From assembly GCF_000214035.2 (NCBI RefSeq), contig NZ_AFHG01000028.1:169931-233930 (forward strand): a DNA stretch of 64,000 bases, written 5' to 3'. The stretch comes from Methyloversatilis universalis FAM5. Its GTDB lineage: Bacteria > Pseudomonadota > Gammaproteobacteria > Burkholderiales > Rhodocyclaceae. Numbering within the stretch: the first letter of the stretch is position 1; the number at the start of each line of letters is the position of its first letter. Made by a program: the position numbers and the translations under genes. The notes below the pieces were generated by a model. That model was not told the origin of the DNA. It saw nothing but the letters and a program-made list of their open reading frames with translations, and made no database searches. Of the stretch, positions 9,804 through 18,926 are shown piece by piece.

Positions 9804-11406
9804 GGCCGGCGCGCGCGGCCTGCTGCCGGTCGGTATGCCTTCGCTGCGCTATTTCAGCCTGTACCGGCTGGTCATCGCGTCGGTGCTGGTGGCGCTGGTG
9901 TACGGCGTGCCCGGTGAAATCAGTTTCGGCGACTATGAAGGCCCGCTGTTCTCGACCGTGGTGCGCGCCTACTGGCTGTTCGCGGCCTGCATGATGGCCG
10001 GGCTGGACCGGCTGCTGCCCACCTTCGACGCGCGGCTGACCGCCGGCGTGCTCAGCGACATCCTCTTCCTCACGCTGCTGACCTACGCCGCCGGCGGCGT
10101 GGGCAGCGGTCTGCCTTTCATGCATGTGGTGGTGCTCGCGTTCGCCGCGCTGATGGGGCAGGGCCGGCTCGCGCTGTTCTATGCCGCGGTGGCCAGTCTG
10201 GCCATGCTGTTCGAACAGGCCATGCAGTGGGTGAACATCGGCAGCGATTCCGCCCGCTTCGTCCATGTCGGCACCATCAGCATCGGCTATTTCGCGACCG
10301 CGATCGCGGTACGGCTGCTGGCGCGGCGGGTGATCGCCAATGAAGCGCTGGCGCGCGACCGCGGCCGCGATCTGGCGGAGCAGATGCGGGTGAACGAGCG
10401 CGTCATCCGCGACATGGACGACGGCGTGCTGGTGGTCGATCCCGGCGGGCACGTACGCCAGGCGAACCCGCAGGCGCGCCGCCTGCTCGACCCGGTCATG
10501 CCGCGGCCGGTCACGCTGGCCGACTATTCGCCGGCGCTGGCGGCGGCGATCGACGCGCTGGCCGATCTGTCGCGCGAGCGCGTGTTCGCGCTGGACCTGC
10601 CTTCGCGACCTGCTGCGCTGCGGGTGCGCTGCGTGCCGGCGGGCGAGGGCGGCGGTCATCTGGTGTTCATCGAGGACCTGGCCCGACTGCGCGAACAGGC
10701 GCAGCAGATCAAGCTCGCTGCGCTGGGCCGGCTCACCGCCAGCATGGCGCATGAAATCCGCAATCCGCTGGCCGCCATCAGCCAGGCGGCCGAACTGCTG
10801 GCCGACGAACGGCGCGCCGACACGCAGGCGCGGCTCACCCGCATCATCGCTGACAACGCGCTGCGGCTCGACCGCATGGTGAGCGACGTGCTCGAACTGG
10901 GACGGCGCGACCGCGCCGAACCGGAGCTGCTAGATCTGGTCGCCTATCTGCGCGGCTTCGTCGAGGAATACGCGATGCGCGAGCCCGACGTCCGCAGCCG
11001 CGTGCACATCGAAGGCGAGGGCGAAGGTGCGGCGCTGCTGCTGTTCGACCGCGGCCACCTGCACCAGGTCATGTGGAACCTGCTCGGCAATGCGCTGCGT
11101 TACGCCAGTGCGGCGGAGGGCGCGGTGCGCATCACGGTGCACAGCGACGACGACGGCACCCGCATGGACATCGTCGACGACGGCCAGGGCGTGCCGGACA
11201 ACGCGCGCGCCCATCTGTTCGAACCCTTCTTCACCACCCACAGCCGCGGCACCGGACTGGGTCTGTACATCGCGCGGGAACTGAGCGACGCCAACGGGGC
11301 GCGGCTGGACTTCGTGGATAATTCACCGGGTGCGCGCTTTCGCCTGCGCGGACTGAACAGGAGCATCGAGGAATCATGGAAAGGCGGCGAACCGAGCGTG
11401 AGCTGA
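9781..11406 (+). CDS. pilS: Type IV pilus sensor histidine kinase PilS
   Basis: The N-terminal region has about six membrane helices (SLYRLVIASVLVALVYG onward), then a PAS-like segment (RDMDDGVLVVDPGGHVRQAN), a HisKA box (MAHEIRNPLAAI) and an ATPase (NLLGNALRYA; DDGQGVPDNA; GTGLGLYIA). This is PilS, which controls PilR and hence pilin transcription. The start is taken as ATG 9781, giving 541 residues; ATG 9835 (MPSLRYFSLYRL) is an equally plausible alternative. A longer upstream frame overlaps the PP0621 gene and is rejected. It overlaps pilR by 31 bases. Confidence 0.92.
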   Translation: MHTSVATEAGARGLLPVGMPSLRYFSLYRLVIASVLVALVYGVPGEISFGDYEGPLFSTVVRAYWLFAACMMAGLDRLLPTFDARLTAGVLSDILFLTLLTYAAGGVGSGLPFMHVVVLAFAALMGQGRLALFYAAVASLAMLFEQAMQWVNIGSDSARFVHVGTISIGYFATAIAVRLLARRVIANEALARDRGRDLAEQMRVNERVIRDMDDGVLVVDPGGHVRQANPQARRLLDPVMPRPVTLADYSPALAAAIDALADLSRERVFALDLPSRPAALRVRCVPAGEGGGHLVFIEDLARLREQAQQIKLAALGRLTASMAHEIRNPLAAISQAAELLADERRADTQARLTRIIADNALRLDRMVSDVLELGRRDRAEPELLDLVAYLRGFVEEYAMREPDVRSRVHIEGEGEGAALLLFDRGHLHQVMWNLLGNALRYASAAEGAVRITVHSDDDGTRMDIVDDGQGVPDNARAHLFEPFFTTHSRGTGLGLYIARELSDANGARLDFVDNSPGARFRLRGLNRSIEESWKGGEPSVS

Positions 11407-12725
11407 AGGTGCTGGTCGTTGATGACGAGGACGACCTGCGCGAACTGCTGGCCATGTCGCTGGCGCGCATGGGGCTGCACGCGTCGCTCGCCGCGTCGGT
11501 CGGCGAGGCGCGCGAACTGCTGGCGGCCGAGCGTTTCGCGCTCTGCCTGACCGACATGCGCCTGCCGGACGGCGAGGGCATGGATCTGGTGCGCCACATC
11601 GCCGAGCACCATCGCGAACTGCCGGTGGCGGTCATCACTGCCTTCGGCAGCATGGACAACGCGGTCGCTGCGCTGAAGGCGGGCGCTTTCGACTATCTTG
11701 CCAAACCGGTGTCGATCGAACAGCTGCGCGCACTGGTGCGCTCCGCGCTCGATCTGCCGCGCCGCGGCAGCGAGCCGGAGGCGGTGGGCGCCGATGTGCT
11801 GGTCGGCGAGTCGCCGGCGCTGGCCCAGGTGCGCGAACTGATTGCCAAGCTGGCGCGCAGTGGCGCGCCGGTGCATATCCACGGCGAATCCGGCAGCGGC
11901 AAGGAGCGCGCCGCCCGGCTCATCCACGAAGCCGGCGCACGGCGCGACGGGCCCTTCGTCGCGGTCAACTGCGGCGCCATTCCGGAAAACCTGGTCGAGT
12001 CCGAATTCTTCGGCTACGCCAAGGGCGCTTTCACCGGGGCGGATGCCGACCGCGAAGGCTTTTTCCAGGCCGCGCGGGGCGGCACGCTCTTCCTCGATGA
12101 AGTGGGCGACCTGCCGCTGGCCATGCAGGTGAAACTGCTGCGCGCCATCCAGGAAAAGTCGGTGCGCCGGGTCGGCGCCCGCAGCGAAGAAGCGACCGAT
12201 GTGCGGCTGATCAGCGCCACCCACCGCAATCTGAAGCAGATGGTGGACGAAGGCCGCTTCCGGCAGGATCTGTACTACCGCCTCAACGTGCTGGAGCTGC
12301 GCATGCCCAGCCTGCGCGAGTGCCGCGAGTCGATACCGGAACTGGCGCGCACGCTGCTCACCCGCATCGCCGCCGGCGGTGACCGGCCACCTGCGCTCAG
12401 CCGCGAAGCGGTGGACGCGCTGTGCGCCTATCCTTTTCCGGGCAATGTGCGCGAGCTGGAAAACGTGCTGGAGCGCGCCTACGCGCTGTGCGGCGGCGAA
12501 CGCATCGAGGCGGCCGACCTCGGCCTGATGCCGGTCGACGACGAAACGCCCGAACTGCCGGCCGGCGAACTGCCGCTGCAGGACTACCTGGACCGCATGG
12601 AGCGCGCCGCCATCGAGGACGCGCTGCGCAAGACCCGCTACAACCGCACCGCCGCCGCCCGTCTGCTCGGCGTCACCTTCCGCTCGCTGCGCTACCGGCT
12701 GCAGCGGCTCGGCATCAATGACTGA
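11376..12725 (+). CDS. pilR: Sigma-54-dependent response regulator PilR
   Basis: 449 residues in the NtrC layout. The receiver domain (VVDDEDD; phospho-acceptor in LTDMRLPDG) precedes an AAA+ domain with Walker A GESGSGKE, the sigma-54 loop GAFTGA, Walker B TLFLDEVGDL and arginine fingers. A Fis-type HTH closes the protein (YNRTAAARLLGVTFRSLRYR). PilR activates sigma-54 promoters such as pilA in response to PilS. No pilin gene lies in the window. Confidence 0.95.
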   Translation: MERRRTERELKVLVVDDEDDLRELLAMSLARMGLHASLAASVGEARELLAAERFALCLTDMRLPDGEGMDLVRHIAEHHRELPVAVITAFGSMDNAVAALKAGAFDYLAKPVSIEQLRALVRSALDLPRRGSEPEAVGADVLVGESPALAQVRELIAKLARSGAPVHIHGESGSGKERAARLIHEAGARRDGPFVAVNCGAIPENLVESEFFGYAKGAFTGADADREGFFQAARGGTLFLDEVGDLPLAMQVKLLRAIQEKSVRRVGARSEEATDVRLISATHRNLKQMVDEGRFRQDLYYRLNVLELRMPSLRECRESIPELARTLLTRIAAGGDRPPALSREAVDALCAYPFPGNVRELENVLERAYALCGGERIEAADLGLMPVDDETPELPAGELPLQDYLDRMERAAIEDALRKTRYNRTAAARLLGVTFRSLRYRLQRLGIND

Positions 12726-12765
12726 ATTCCCCGGCCGTACGCCGGTTTCCGTACCCGTGCGCCGC

Positions 12766-12924
12766 TGTGGAAGCGGCGCCGCGGTCATGAGCGTGCCCGG
12801 TGCAGTCAGCCATGCTCCCGCGCCGGTGCGTCGTTGTGGGAGCGACGCCCCCGTCGCGATGCGCCAGTTGAACACCACACGCTCCCGATCCACCGCGGAA
12901 TCGCGGCGGGGCGCCGCTCCCACA
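12766..12924. repeat. REP-like palindromic elements, three copies
   Basis: Related units of about 25 bases occur at 12766-12790 and 12835-12860 on the plus strand and at 12900-12924 on the minus strand. All share TGTGGGAGCG(A/G)CGCC or a near variant, and two continue into TCGCGAT. The last two form an inverted pair able to fold into a long hairpin. This is the form of bacterial REP/BIME elements mobilised by RAYT transposases; none is present in the window. Confidence 0.8.
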
Positions 12925-12974
12925 GGCCGTGGCAGCCGATTGGGCCTGGAACACGGCGGTGGAGCGACGCGGTC

Positions 12975-13547
12975 ATGGAACTGACGATAGACGCCGACGG
13001 CTGGTGCACCACCGCCCGCCGGGTCGAATCGCCGAATCAGGACGCCCGGCCCGACCCTGACCGGCCGGACGGCGCGGATGCCGACCCGGTGTCGCTGGTG
13101 GTGGTGCACTGCATCAGCCTGCCGCCGGGCGAGTTCGGCGGCCCCTACATCGAGGATCTGTTCCTGAACCGGCTCGACCCGGCGGCTCACCCGTATTTCG
13201 TCGATGTCGCGCCGCTGCGCGTGTCGGCGCATTTCGTGGTCCGTCGCGACGGCGAACTGCTGCAGTGCGTGCCCACGGTGCGTCGTGCTTGGCACGCCGG
13301 CGTGTCCAGCTGGCGCGGGCGCAGCCGCTGCAACGACTTTTCGGTCGGCATCGAGCTCGAAGGCTGCAATGTGCTGCCCTACGAGGACGTCCAGTACGCG
13401 GTGCTGCGCGCGCTGGTGGCCGCGCTGAAGCGGCGGCACCCGGTGGCGGACGTGGTAGGCCATTCGGATATCGCGCCCGGCCGCAAGGTGGACCCGGGCG
13501 CCTGTTTCGACTGGAAACGCTTGCCGGACGCGGTTCGTCCGGACTGA
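12975..13547 (+). CDS. ampD: 1,6-anhydro-N-acetylmuramyl-L-alanine amidase AmpD
   Basis: AmpD cleaves the lactyl-amide bond of anhydro-muropeptides in cytosolic cell-wall recycling. The 190-residue protein starts MELTIDADGWCTTA. It has the zinc His in VVVHCISLPPGEFGG, SAHFVVRRDGELLQCVP, the central NDFSVGIELEG, and the second His/Asp set in VGHSDIAPGRKVDPG. Length suits the cytosolic enzyme (no signal peptide). The start at 12975 excludes the REP-like leader. Its position after pilSR is conserved in related genomes. Confidence 0.96.
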   Translation: MELTIDADGWCTTARRVESPNQDARPDPDRPDGADADPVSLVVVHCISLPPGEFGGPYIEDLFLNRLDPAAHPYFVDVAPLRVSAHFVVRRDGELLQCVPTVRRAWHAGVSSWRGRSRCNDFSVGIELEGCNVLPYEDVQYAVLRALVAALKRRHPVADVVGHSDIAPGRKVDPGACFDWKRLPDAVRPD

Positions 13548-13609
13548 TCCACCGTCCTGCCGGCGTTTGAGCCGGAATCTCTCCCGCAATGCCTTTTCCG
13601 GCGCTGATC

Positions 13610-13632
13610 CCCTGCGCGGTGCAGGGTCTTTT
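13610..13632 (+). terminator. Possible terminator after ampD
   Basis: CCCTGC and GCAGGG pair around a five-base loop and are followed by TCTTTT. It lies about 60 bases past the ampD stop and just before the nrd promoter. Confidence 0.5.
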
Positions 13633-13670
13633 CACGCCGCCGGTGACACCGCCTAGCAGAAAAATCGCGC

Positions 13671-13699
13671 TTGCGGGGGAGAGGGTGGCTCACTAGAAT
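13671..13699 (+). promoter_or_regulatory. nrdAB promoter
   Basis: TTGCGG (13671-13676) and TAGAAT (13694-13699) are separated by 17 bases. The -10 lies inside the first NrdR box, so repressor binding would block RNA polymerase directly. Confidence 0.7.
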
Positions 13700-13736
13700 T
13701 AGTAGCTCAGTGCTCATCGACCACTATATCTAGTGG
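13690..13736 (+). promoter_or_regulatory. Pair of NrdR boxes
   Basis: Box 1 is TCACTAGAATTAGTAG (13690-13705) and box 2 is CCACTATATCTAGTGG (13721-13736). Both fit the known NrdR palindrome (ACACWATATATWGTGT), box 2 nearly perfectly. They are offset by 31 bases, three helical turns, the spacing known for cooperative NrdR binding. NrdR represses ribonucleotide reductase genes when dATP is high. Confidence 0.88.
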
Positions 13737-13840
13737 TGTGAGTGCCGGAAGTACCTTCTGCAGCACCCCGTACCACCCCGTACGTTCCTATCTCAAACCC
13801 CGTCGTCGATGCCCTCGACGGCCCACCGGGAGACGCCCGC

Positions 13841-16714
13841 ATGCAATTGACCGCCGAAGCTGGCCACACCAGCGCCATCAGCCGTACGCCGTCCGCCGGT
13901 ATCGATCAGATCAATATCGACGAACTGCCGAGCGCTGCCGCGCTGCACGCCGACTACAAGGTGATCCGCCGCAATGGTGCGGTGGTGAACTTCGAGCCGG
14001 CCAAGATTTCGATCGCGGTGACCAAGGCTTTCCTGGCGGTGAATGGCGGGCAGGGCGCCGCCTCGGCGCGCGTGCGCGAACAGGTGGCCGGCATCACCAC
14101 CTCGGTGGTGCAGGCGCTGGTGCGTCGCCAGCCGCATGGCGGCACCTTCCACATCGAAGACATCCAGGATCAGGTCGAACTGGCGCTGATGCGCTCGGCC
14201 GAGCACGACGTCGCCCGTGCCTATGTGCTCTACCGCGAAAAGCGCGCCGCCGAACGTGCGGCCAAGCAGCACGAGGTGGCGCAGGCCGCCGCCGAGCCGG
14301 TGCTGCACGTGGTGGACGGCGACCGCCGCCTGCCGCTGGATCTCGCCGCGCTGCGCGGCCTGATCGAAGCCTCGTGCGAGGCGCTGGGCGACGTGGTGTC
14401 GGTCGACGCCATCCTGAATGCCACGCTGTCCAATCTGTACGACGGCGTGCCGGTCGAGGAAGTGCGCAAGTCGGCCATCATGGCCGCCCGCTCGCTGCTG
14501 GAGCAGGATCCGGCCTATGGCTACGTGACCGCCCGCCTGCTGCTGCACACGGTGCGTCACGAAGTGCTGGGCGAAGAGGTGTCGCAGGCGCAGATGGCCA
14601 CCGCCTACGCTGAATACTTCCCGCGCTACATCAAGCTGGGCATCGAAGCCGAACTGCTCGATTCCAAGCTGGCCCAGTTCGACCTCGCCAAGCTGGGCGC
14701 CGCACTGGACCACCGCAACGACCTGCGCTTCAACTATCTCGGCCTGCAGACGCTGTACGACCGCTACTTCCTGCACATCCGCGACCGCCGCATTGAACTG
14801 CCGCAGATCTTCTTCATGCGCGTGGCCATGGGTCTGGCGCTGAACGAAATCCATCGCGAAGAGCGTGCGATCGAGTTCTACAAGCTGCTGTCCAGCTTCG
14901 ACTTCATGAGCTCGACGCCGACGCTGTTCAACAGCGGCACGCTGCGCCCGCAGCTGTCGTCCTGCTACCTCACCACGGTGGCCGACGATCTCGACGGCAT
15001 CTTCGAGGCGATCAAGGAAAACGCGCTGCTGGCCAAGTTCGCCGGCGGTCTGGGCAACGACTGGACGCCGGTGCGCGCGCTCGGCTCGCACATCAAGGGC
15101 ACCAACGGCAAGTCGCAGGGCGTGGTCCCCTTCCTGAAAGTGGTCAATGACACCGCGGTCGCGGTGAACCAGGGCGGCAAGCGCAAGGGCGCGGTGTGCG
15201 CCTATCTGGAAAGCTGGCACCTCGACATCGAGGAATTTCTCGACCTGCGCAAGAACACCGGCGACGACCGCCGCCGCACGCACGACATGAACACGGCGAA
15301 CTGGATTCCCGACCTGTTCATGCGTCGCGTGATGGAAAACGGCGAATGGACGCTGTTCTCGCCGGCCGACTGCCCGGACCTGCACGACCTGTACGGCAGC
15401 GCCTTCGAGCAGGCCTACACCCGCTATGAAGAGAAGGCCGCGCGCGGTGAAATCCGCCTGTTCAAGAAGACGCAGGCGGTGTCGCTGTGGCGCAAGATGC
15501 TGTCGATGCTGTTCGAGACCGGCCACCCGTGGATCACCTTCAAGGACCCGTGCAACCTGCGCTCGCCGCAGCAGCATGTCGGCGTGGTTCACTCCAGCAA
15601 CCTGTGCACCGAAATCACGCTGAACACCTCGGACACCGAAATCGCCGTGTGCAACCTCGGTTCGGTGAACCTGGTCGCCCACCTGAAGGACGACGGCAAC
15701 GGCGGCAAGGCGCTCGACCACGACAAGCTGCGCAAGACCATCCGCACCGCGATGCGCATGCTCGACAACGTGATCGACATCAACTACTACTCGGTCGGCA
15801 AGGCGCGCAACGCCAACCTGAAGCACCGCCCGGTCGGCATGGGCCTGATGGGCTTCCAGGAAGCGCTGCACGAACTGCGCACGCCCTACGCCAGCGACGC
15901 GGCGGTCGAGTTCGCCGACCGCTCGATGGAAGCGGTGGCCTACTACGCCTACTGGGCCTCGACTGAACTGGCCGAAGAGCGCGGCCGCTACTCCAGCTAC
16001 AAGGGCAGCCTGTGGGACCGCGGCATCCTGCCGCACGACTCGCTGGACATCCTGGCCGAACAGCGCGGCGGCTACCTCGAAGTCGACCGCTCGGTCACCA
16101 TGGACTGGGACGCGCTGCGCAACCGCATCGCGAACTACGGCATGCGCAATTCGAACTGCCTGGCGATCGCGCCGACCGCCACCATTTCGAACATCATCGG
16201 CGTCGATGCCAGCATCGAGCCGACCTACCAGAACCTGTTCGTCAAATCGAACCTGTCGGGCGAATTCACCGTGGTGAACGAGCACCTGGTGCGTGACCTG
16301 AAGAAGCTGGGTCTGTGGGACGAAGTGATGGTCGCCGACCTGAAGTATTTCGATGGCTCGCTGTCGCGCATCGACCGCATCCCGGCCGACATCCGCGCGC
16401 TCTACGCCACCGCCTTCGAAGTCGAGCCGAAGTGGCTGGTCGAAGCCGCCTCGCGCCGCCAGAAGTGGATCGACCAGGCGCAGAGCCTGAACATCTACAT
16501 GGCCGGCGCCTCCGGCAAGAAGCTGGACGAAACCTACAAGCTCGCCTGGCTGCGCGGCCTGAAGACCACCTACTACCTGCGCGCCATGGGCGCCACTCAC
16601 GCCGAGAAATCCACCGGCCGCGGCGGCGAACTGAACGCGGTGCCGAGCCAGGCCGAAGAGCCGGCGCCCAAGTTCTGCGCGATCGACGACCCCACCTGCG
16701 AAGCCTGCCAATAA
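13841..16714 (+). CDS. nrdA: Class Ia ribonucleoside-diphosphate reductase, alpha subunit
   Basis: NrdA reduces ribonucleoside diphosphates to deoxy forms. From ATG 13841 it is 957 residues. The N-terminus has an ATP-cone (YKVIRRNGAVVNFEPAKISI) and a second cone-like segment around VLHVVDGDRRLPLDL. The catalytic core has the redox Cys in QLSSCYLTTV, the active-site NLCTEI, the partner Cys in IAVCNLGSVNL, and a C-terminal CEACQ pair for thioredoxin. A GTG at 13742 would add 33 residues, but GGGAGA is placed well for ATG 13841. Two cones suggest dATP feedback control in addition to NrdR. Confidence 0.96.
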   Translation: MQLTAEAGHTSAISRTPSAGIDQINIDELPSAAALHADYKVIRRNGAVVNFEPAKISIAVTKAFLAVNGGQGAASARVREQVAGITTSVVQALVRRQPHGGTFHIEDIQDQVELALMRSAEHDVARAYVLYREKRAAERAAKQHEVAQAAAEPVLHVVDGDRRLPLDLAALRGLIEASCEALGDVVSVDAILNATLSNLYDGVPVEEVRKSAIMAARSLLEQDPAYGYVTARLLLHTVRHEVLGEEVSQAQMATAYAEYFPRYIKLGIEAELLDSKLAQFDLAKLGAALDHRNDLRFNYLGLQTLYDRYFLHIRDRRIELPQIFFMRVAMGLALNEIHREERAIEFYKLLSSFDFMSSTPTLFNSGTLRPQLSSCYLTTVADDLDGIFEAIKENALLAKFAGGLGNDWTPVRALGSHIKGTNGKSQGVVPFLKVVNDTAVAVNQGGKRKGAVCAYLESWHLDIEEFLDLRKNTGDDRRRTHDMNTANWIPDLFMRRVMENGEWTLFSPADCPDLHDLYGSAFEQAYTRYEEKAARGEIRLFKKTQAVSLWRKMLSMLFETGHPWITFKDPCNLRSPQQHVGVVHSSNLCTEITLNTSDTEIAVCNLGSVNLVAHLKDDGNGGKALDHDKLRKTIRTAMRMLDNVIDINYYSVGKARNANLKHRPVGMGLMGFQEALHELRTPYASDAAVEFADRSMEAVAYYAYWASTELAEERGRYSSYKGSLWDRGILPHDSLDILAEQRGGYLEVDRSVTMDWDALRNRIANYGMRNSNCLAIAPTATISNIIGVDASIEPTYQNLFVKSNLSGEFTVVNEHLVRDLKKLGLWDEVMVADLKYFDGSLSRIDRIPADIRALYATAFEVEPKWLVEAASRRQKWIDQAQSLNIYMAGASGKKLDETYKLAWLRGLKTTYYLRAMGATHAEKSTGRGGELNAVPSQAEEPAPKFCAIDDPTCEACQ

Positions 16715-16720
16715 GGACGT

Positions 16721-16753
16721 CCCGCCCGTGCCTGCTTTGCAGGCGCGGGCGGG
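16721..16753 (+). other. Strong hairpin between nrdA and nrdB
   Basis: CCCGCCCGTGCCTGC and GCAGGCGCGGGCGGG form a 15-bp stem with one G-U pair and a TTT loop, starting seven bases after the nrdA stop. There is no T-run, so it is more likely an RNA-stability or processing element than a terminator. A short CTAG-flanked repeat (about 16763-16780) follows. Confidence 0.75.
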
Positions 16754-16861
16754 GATGAGGGGCTAGGGGCCAGGGACTAGCGAGCCAGCTCCGCGCATCG
16801 CCCCACCTGACATGACGCACTACCCGGCGCGCCCGCGCGCCGACTGAAGGAGAAAACAACA

Positions 16862-18013
16862 ATGCTGAGTTTCGAAGACGACCTGCCGATGACCGCGCCG
16901 CAGCCCGGCCTGGCGATGCGCACCCCGGCGCCGGATGTGCGTGACCTGCCGATGTCCCCGCCGGCCACGCCGGCCGCCCAGGGTGACGCGCACATGCGCC
17001 GCATCCGCGCCGAAGACAAGCGCGTCATCAACGGCGGTACCGACGTGAACCAGCTCGTGCCCTTCAAGTACAAGTGGGCCTGGGAGAAGTACCTCGCCGG
17101 CTGCGCCAACCACTGGATGCCGCAGGAAGTGAACATGCAGCGCGACATCGAACTGTGGAAGTCTCCGAACGGCCTGACCGAAGACGAGCGCCGCGTCGTC
17201 CGCCGCAATCTCGGCTTCTTCGTCACCGCCGATTCGCTGGCCGCCAACAACATCGTGCTCGGCACCTACCGCCACATCACCGCGCCCGAGTGCCGCCAGT
17301 ATTTGCTCCGCCAGGCGTTCGAAGAGGCCATCCACACCCACGCCTACCAGTACATCGTCGAATCGCTGGGTCTGGACGAAGGCGAGGTGTTCAACGCCTA
17401 TCACGAGGTGGCCTCCATCCGTGACAAGGACGAGTTCCTCATTCCCTTCATCGACGTGCTGACCGACCCGGCCTTCAAGACCGGCACGCCCGAAGCCGAC
17501 CAGCAGCTGCTGAAAAGCCTCATCGTGTTCGCCTGCCTGATGGAAGGCCTGTTCTTCTATGTCGGCTTCGTGCAGATTCTCGCCCTCGGCCGCCAGAACA
17601 AGATGACCGGCGCCGCCGAGCAGTACCAGTACATCCTGCGCGACGAGTCCATGCACTGCAATTTCGGCATCGACCTGATCAACCAGATCAAGCTCGAAAA
17701 CCCGCACCTCTGGACCCCGGAATTCCGCGAAGAGCTGAAGGCGCTGTTCCGCAAGGCCGTCGAGCTGGAATACCGCTACGCCGAAGACACCATGCCGCGC
17801 GGCGTGCTGGGCCTGAACGCCAACATGTTCAAGGAATACCTGCGCTTCATCGCCAACCGCCGCGCACAGCAGATCGGTCTGGACGTGCTTTACCCGGGGG
17901 CGGAGAACCCCTTCCCGTGGATGAGCGAAATGATCGATCTGAAGAAGGAACGCAACTTCTTCGAAACCCGGGTGATCGAGTATCAGACGGGTGGGGCGTT
18001 GAGTTGGGATTGA
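16862..18013 (+). CDS. nrdB: Class Ia ribonucleoside-diphosphate reductase, beta subunit
   Basis: 383 residues, preceded by GAAGGAGA. It houses the di-iron/tyrosyl radical centre: Asp in MQRDIELWK, then [10 protein letters not shown], which supplies the Glu, His and radical Tyr in the E-x2-H-x3-Y spacing of E. coli Glu115/His118/Tyr122. A later Glu and EESMHCNFG-like segment (RDESMHCNF) completes the iron site. The C-terminus [10 protein letters not shown] is the usual NrdA-docking tail. The first 50 residues are a low-complexity Pro/Ala extension. It is co-transcribed with nrdA across a 147-base spacer. Confidence 0.97.
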   Translation: MLSFEDDLPMTAPQPGLAMRTPAPDVRDLPMSPPATPAAQGDAHMRRIRAEDKRVINGGTDVNQLVPFKYKWAWEKYLAGCANHWMPQEVNMQRDIELWKSPNGLTEDERRVVRRNLGFFVTADSLAANNIVLGTYRHITAPECRQYLLRQAFEEAIHTHAYQYIVESLGLDEGEVFNAYHEVASIRDKDEFLIPFIDVLTDPAFKTGTPEADQQLLKSLIVFACLMEGLFFYVGFVQILALGRQNKMTGAAEQYQYILRDESMHCNFGIDLINQIKLENPHLWTPEFREELKALFRKAVELEYRYAEDTMPRGVLGLNANMFKEYLRFIANRRAQQIGLDVLYPGAENPFPWMSEMIDLKKERNFFETRVIEYQTGGALSWD

Positions 18014-18065
18014 TGTAGGTCGGTGCCCGCTCGCGGGACTGATTCATCTGCACGGTCTGCGGACC

Positions 18066-18108
18066 GGCAAAAAAATGGGGCGCCAGCGGGCGCCCCAATT
18101 TTTTTGCC
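18066..18108 (+). terminator. Terminator after nrdB
   Basis: GGGGCGCC / GGCGCCCC pair around a four-base loop. Flanking A-run and T-run extend the stem, and seven T residues follow. The structure could work in both directions. Confidence 0.9.
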
Positions 18109-18298
18109 TCATCTGGCGTGCTGTCGCGCAGATTGATCCACGGATTAACAGTCCGGCGGCAGTGGGGAGCTTATCCAAATCTGTCGACGCGCCCCATCAT
18201 TATGGCCTCGGTTGAGTCGTTACACAGAAATCGGATGCCGCACTGACGTTCGAACCGATGTCATCGGACATTTGGAATCCCGAGATCGCGAAGAATGA

Positions 18299-18877
18299 TT
18301 AGCGAGAAAAAGACCACACTACCGCATGGTAGGCATTAACGACGGCAAACCCGAATAGCATGTAACCGGATACCGCCGAGGCAATGGCCGCGTAACGGAA
18401 CCAGTCCCCAGCTTTCCTGTAGCTATCGTTATCTGTGTTGCCTTCAGAGTAGAGCGCCTGACTGAAATAACGGAACGCGAAGCCTAAGGCAGCAACGAGA
18501 ACGCCGAACCCAAACTGTAAAAGAGGCAAAGATAAATACCGAGCGAGCAAAGCTCCCCCCTCTCTACCAGCCAAGCTACTGAAGACTCCGAGCAGGGCTA
18601 CGACCGCACCACCATTTATGACAAGTAGCGACTGCAGCGCGCTTTTTCCCGCCTCGAGTACAGCTTTCAGCATTTCGATGCTGTGCTCGTTCTTCGCTGA
18701 ATAGTGCGCGAGCATGCCCTCATGTTGCTGCCTTCTGTAGGCTTGCGAAGCACCAGCATCCTTCTCAATGGCCGCCAAATACGACCTCAAGGCAGAAACT
18801 TGAACGTCCTTGGCTCCTTGCGCCTCGACATGATCTAGCTGCTTGCGAAGCTCAGCAATTACCTCTTCGGATTCCAT
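18299..18877 (-). CDS. Coiled-coil membrane protein, unrecognised
   Basis: 192 residues. The first 90 or so are charged and helical, consistent with a coiled coil (EEVIAELRKQLDHVEAQ). Three or four membrane helices follow: LLVINGGAVVALLGVF, LLQFGFGVLVAALGFAF and IASAVSGYMLFGFAVV. The GC content is visibly lower than in nrdB and codon use is more even, suggesting acquisition. I do not recognise the family; the cytosolic-helix plus paired-TM layout resembles membrane effectors of some defence systems, but nothing here proves that. Confidence 0.72.
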   Translation of the reverse strand: MESEEVIAELRKQLDHVEAQGAKDVQVSALRSYLAAIEKDAGASQAYRRQQHEGMLAHYSAKNEHSIEMLKAVLEAGKSALQSLLVINGGAVVALLGVFSSLAGREGGALLARYLSLPLLQFGFGVLVAALGFAFRYFSQALYSEGNTDNDSYRKAGDWFRYAAIASAVSGYMLFGFAVVNAYHAVVWSFSR

Positions 18878-18926
18878 TTTCTATCTGAAATAGCCGAACT
18901 GGCTGGGAGTTAGGCGACAAACCACA

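Noticed and set aside
13793-16711. A very long open frame on the minus strand opposite nrdA
   Set aside because: It mirrors the nrdA codons in high-GC sequence, has no ribosome site or domain, and is His/Gln-rich as expected of an antisense shadow.
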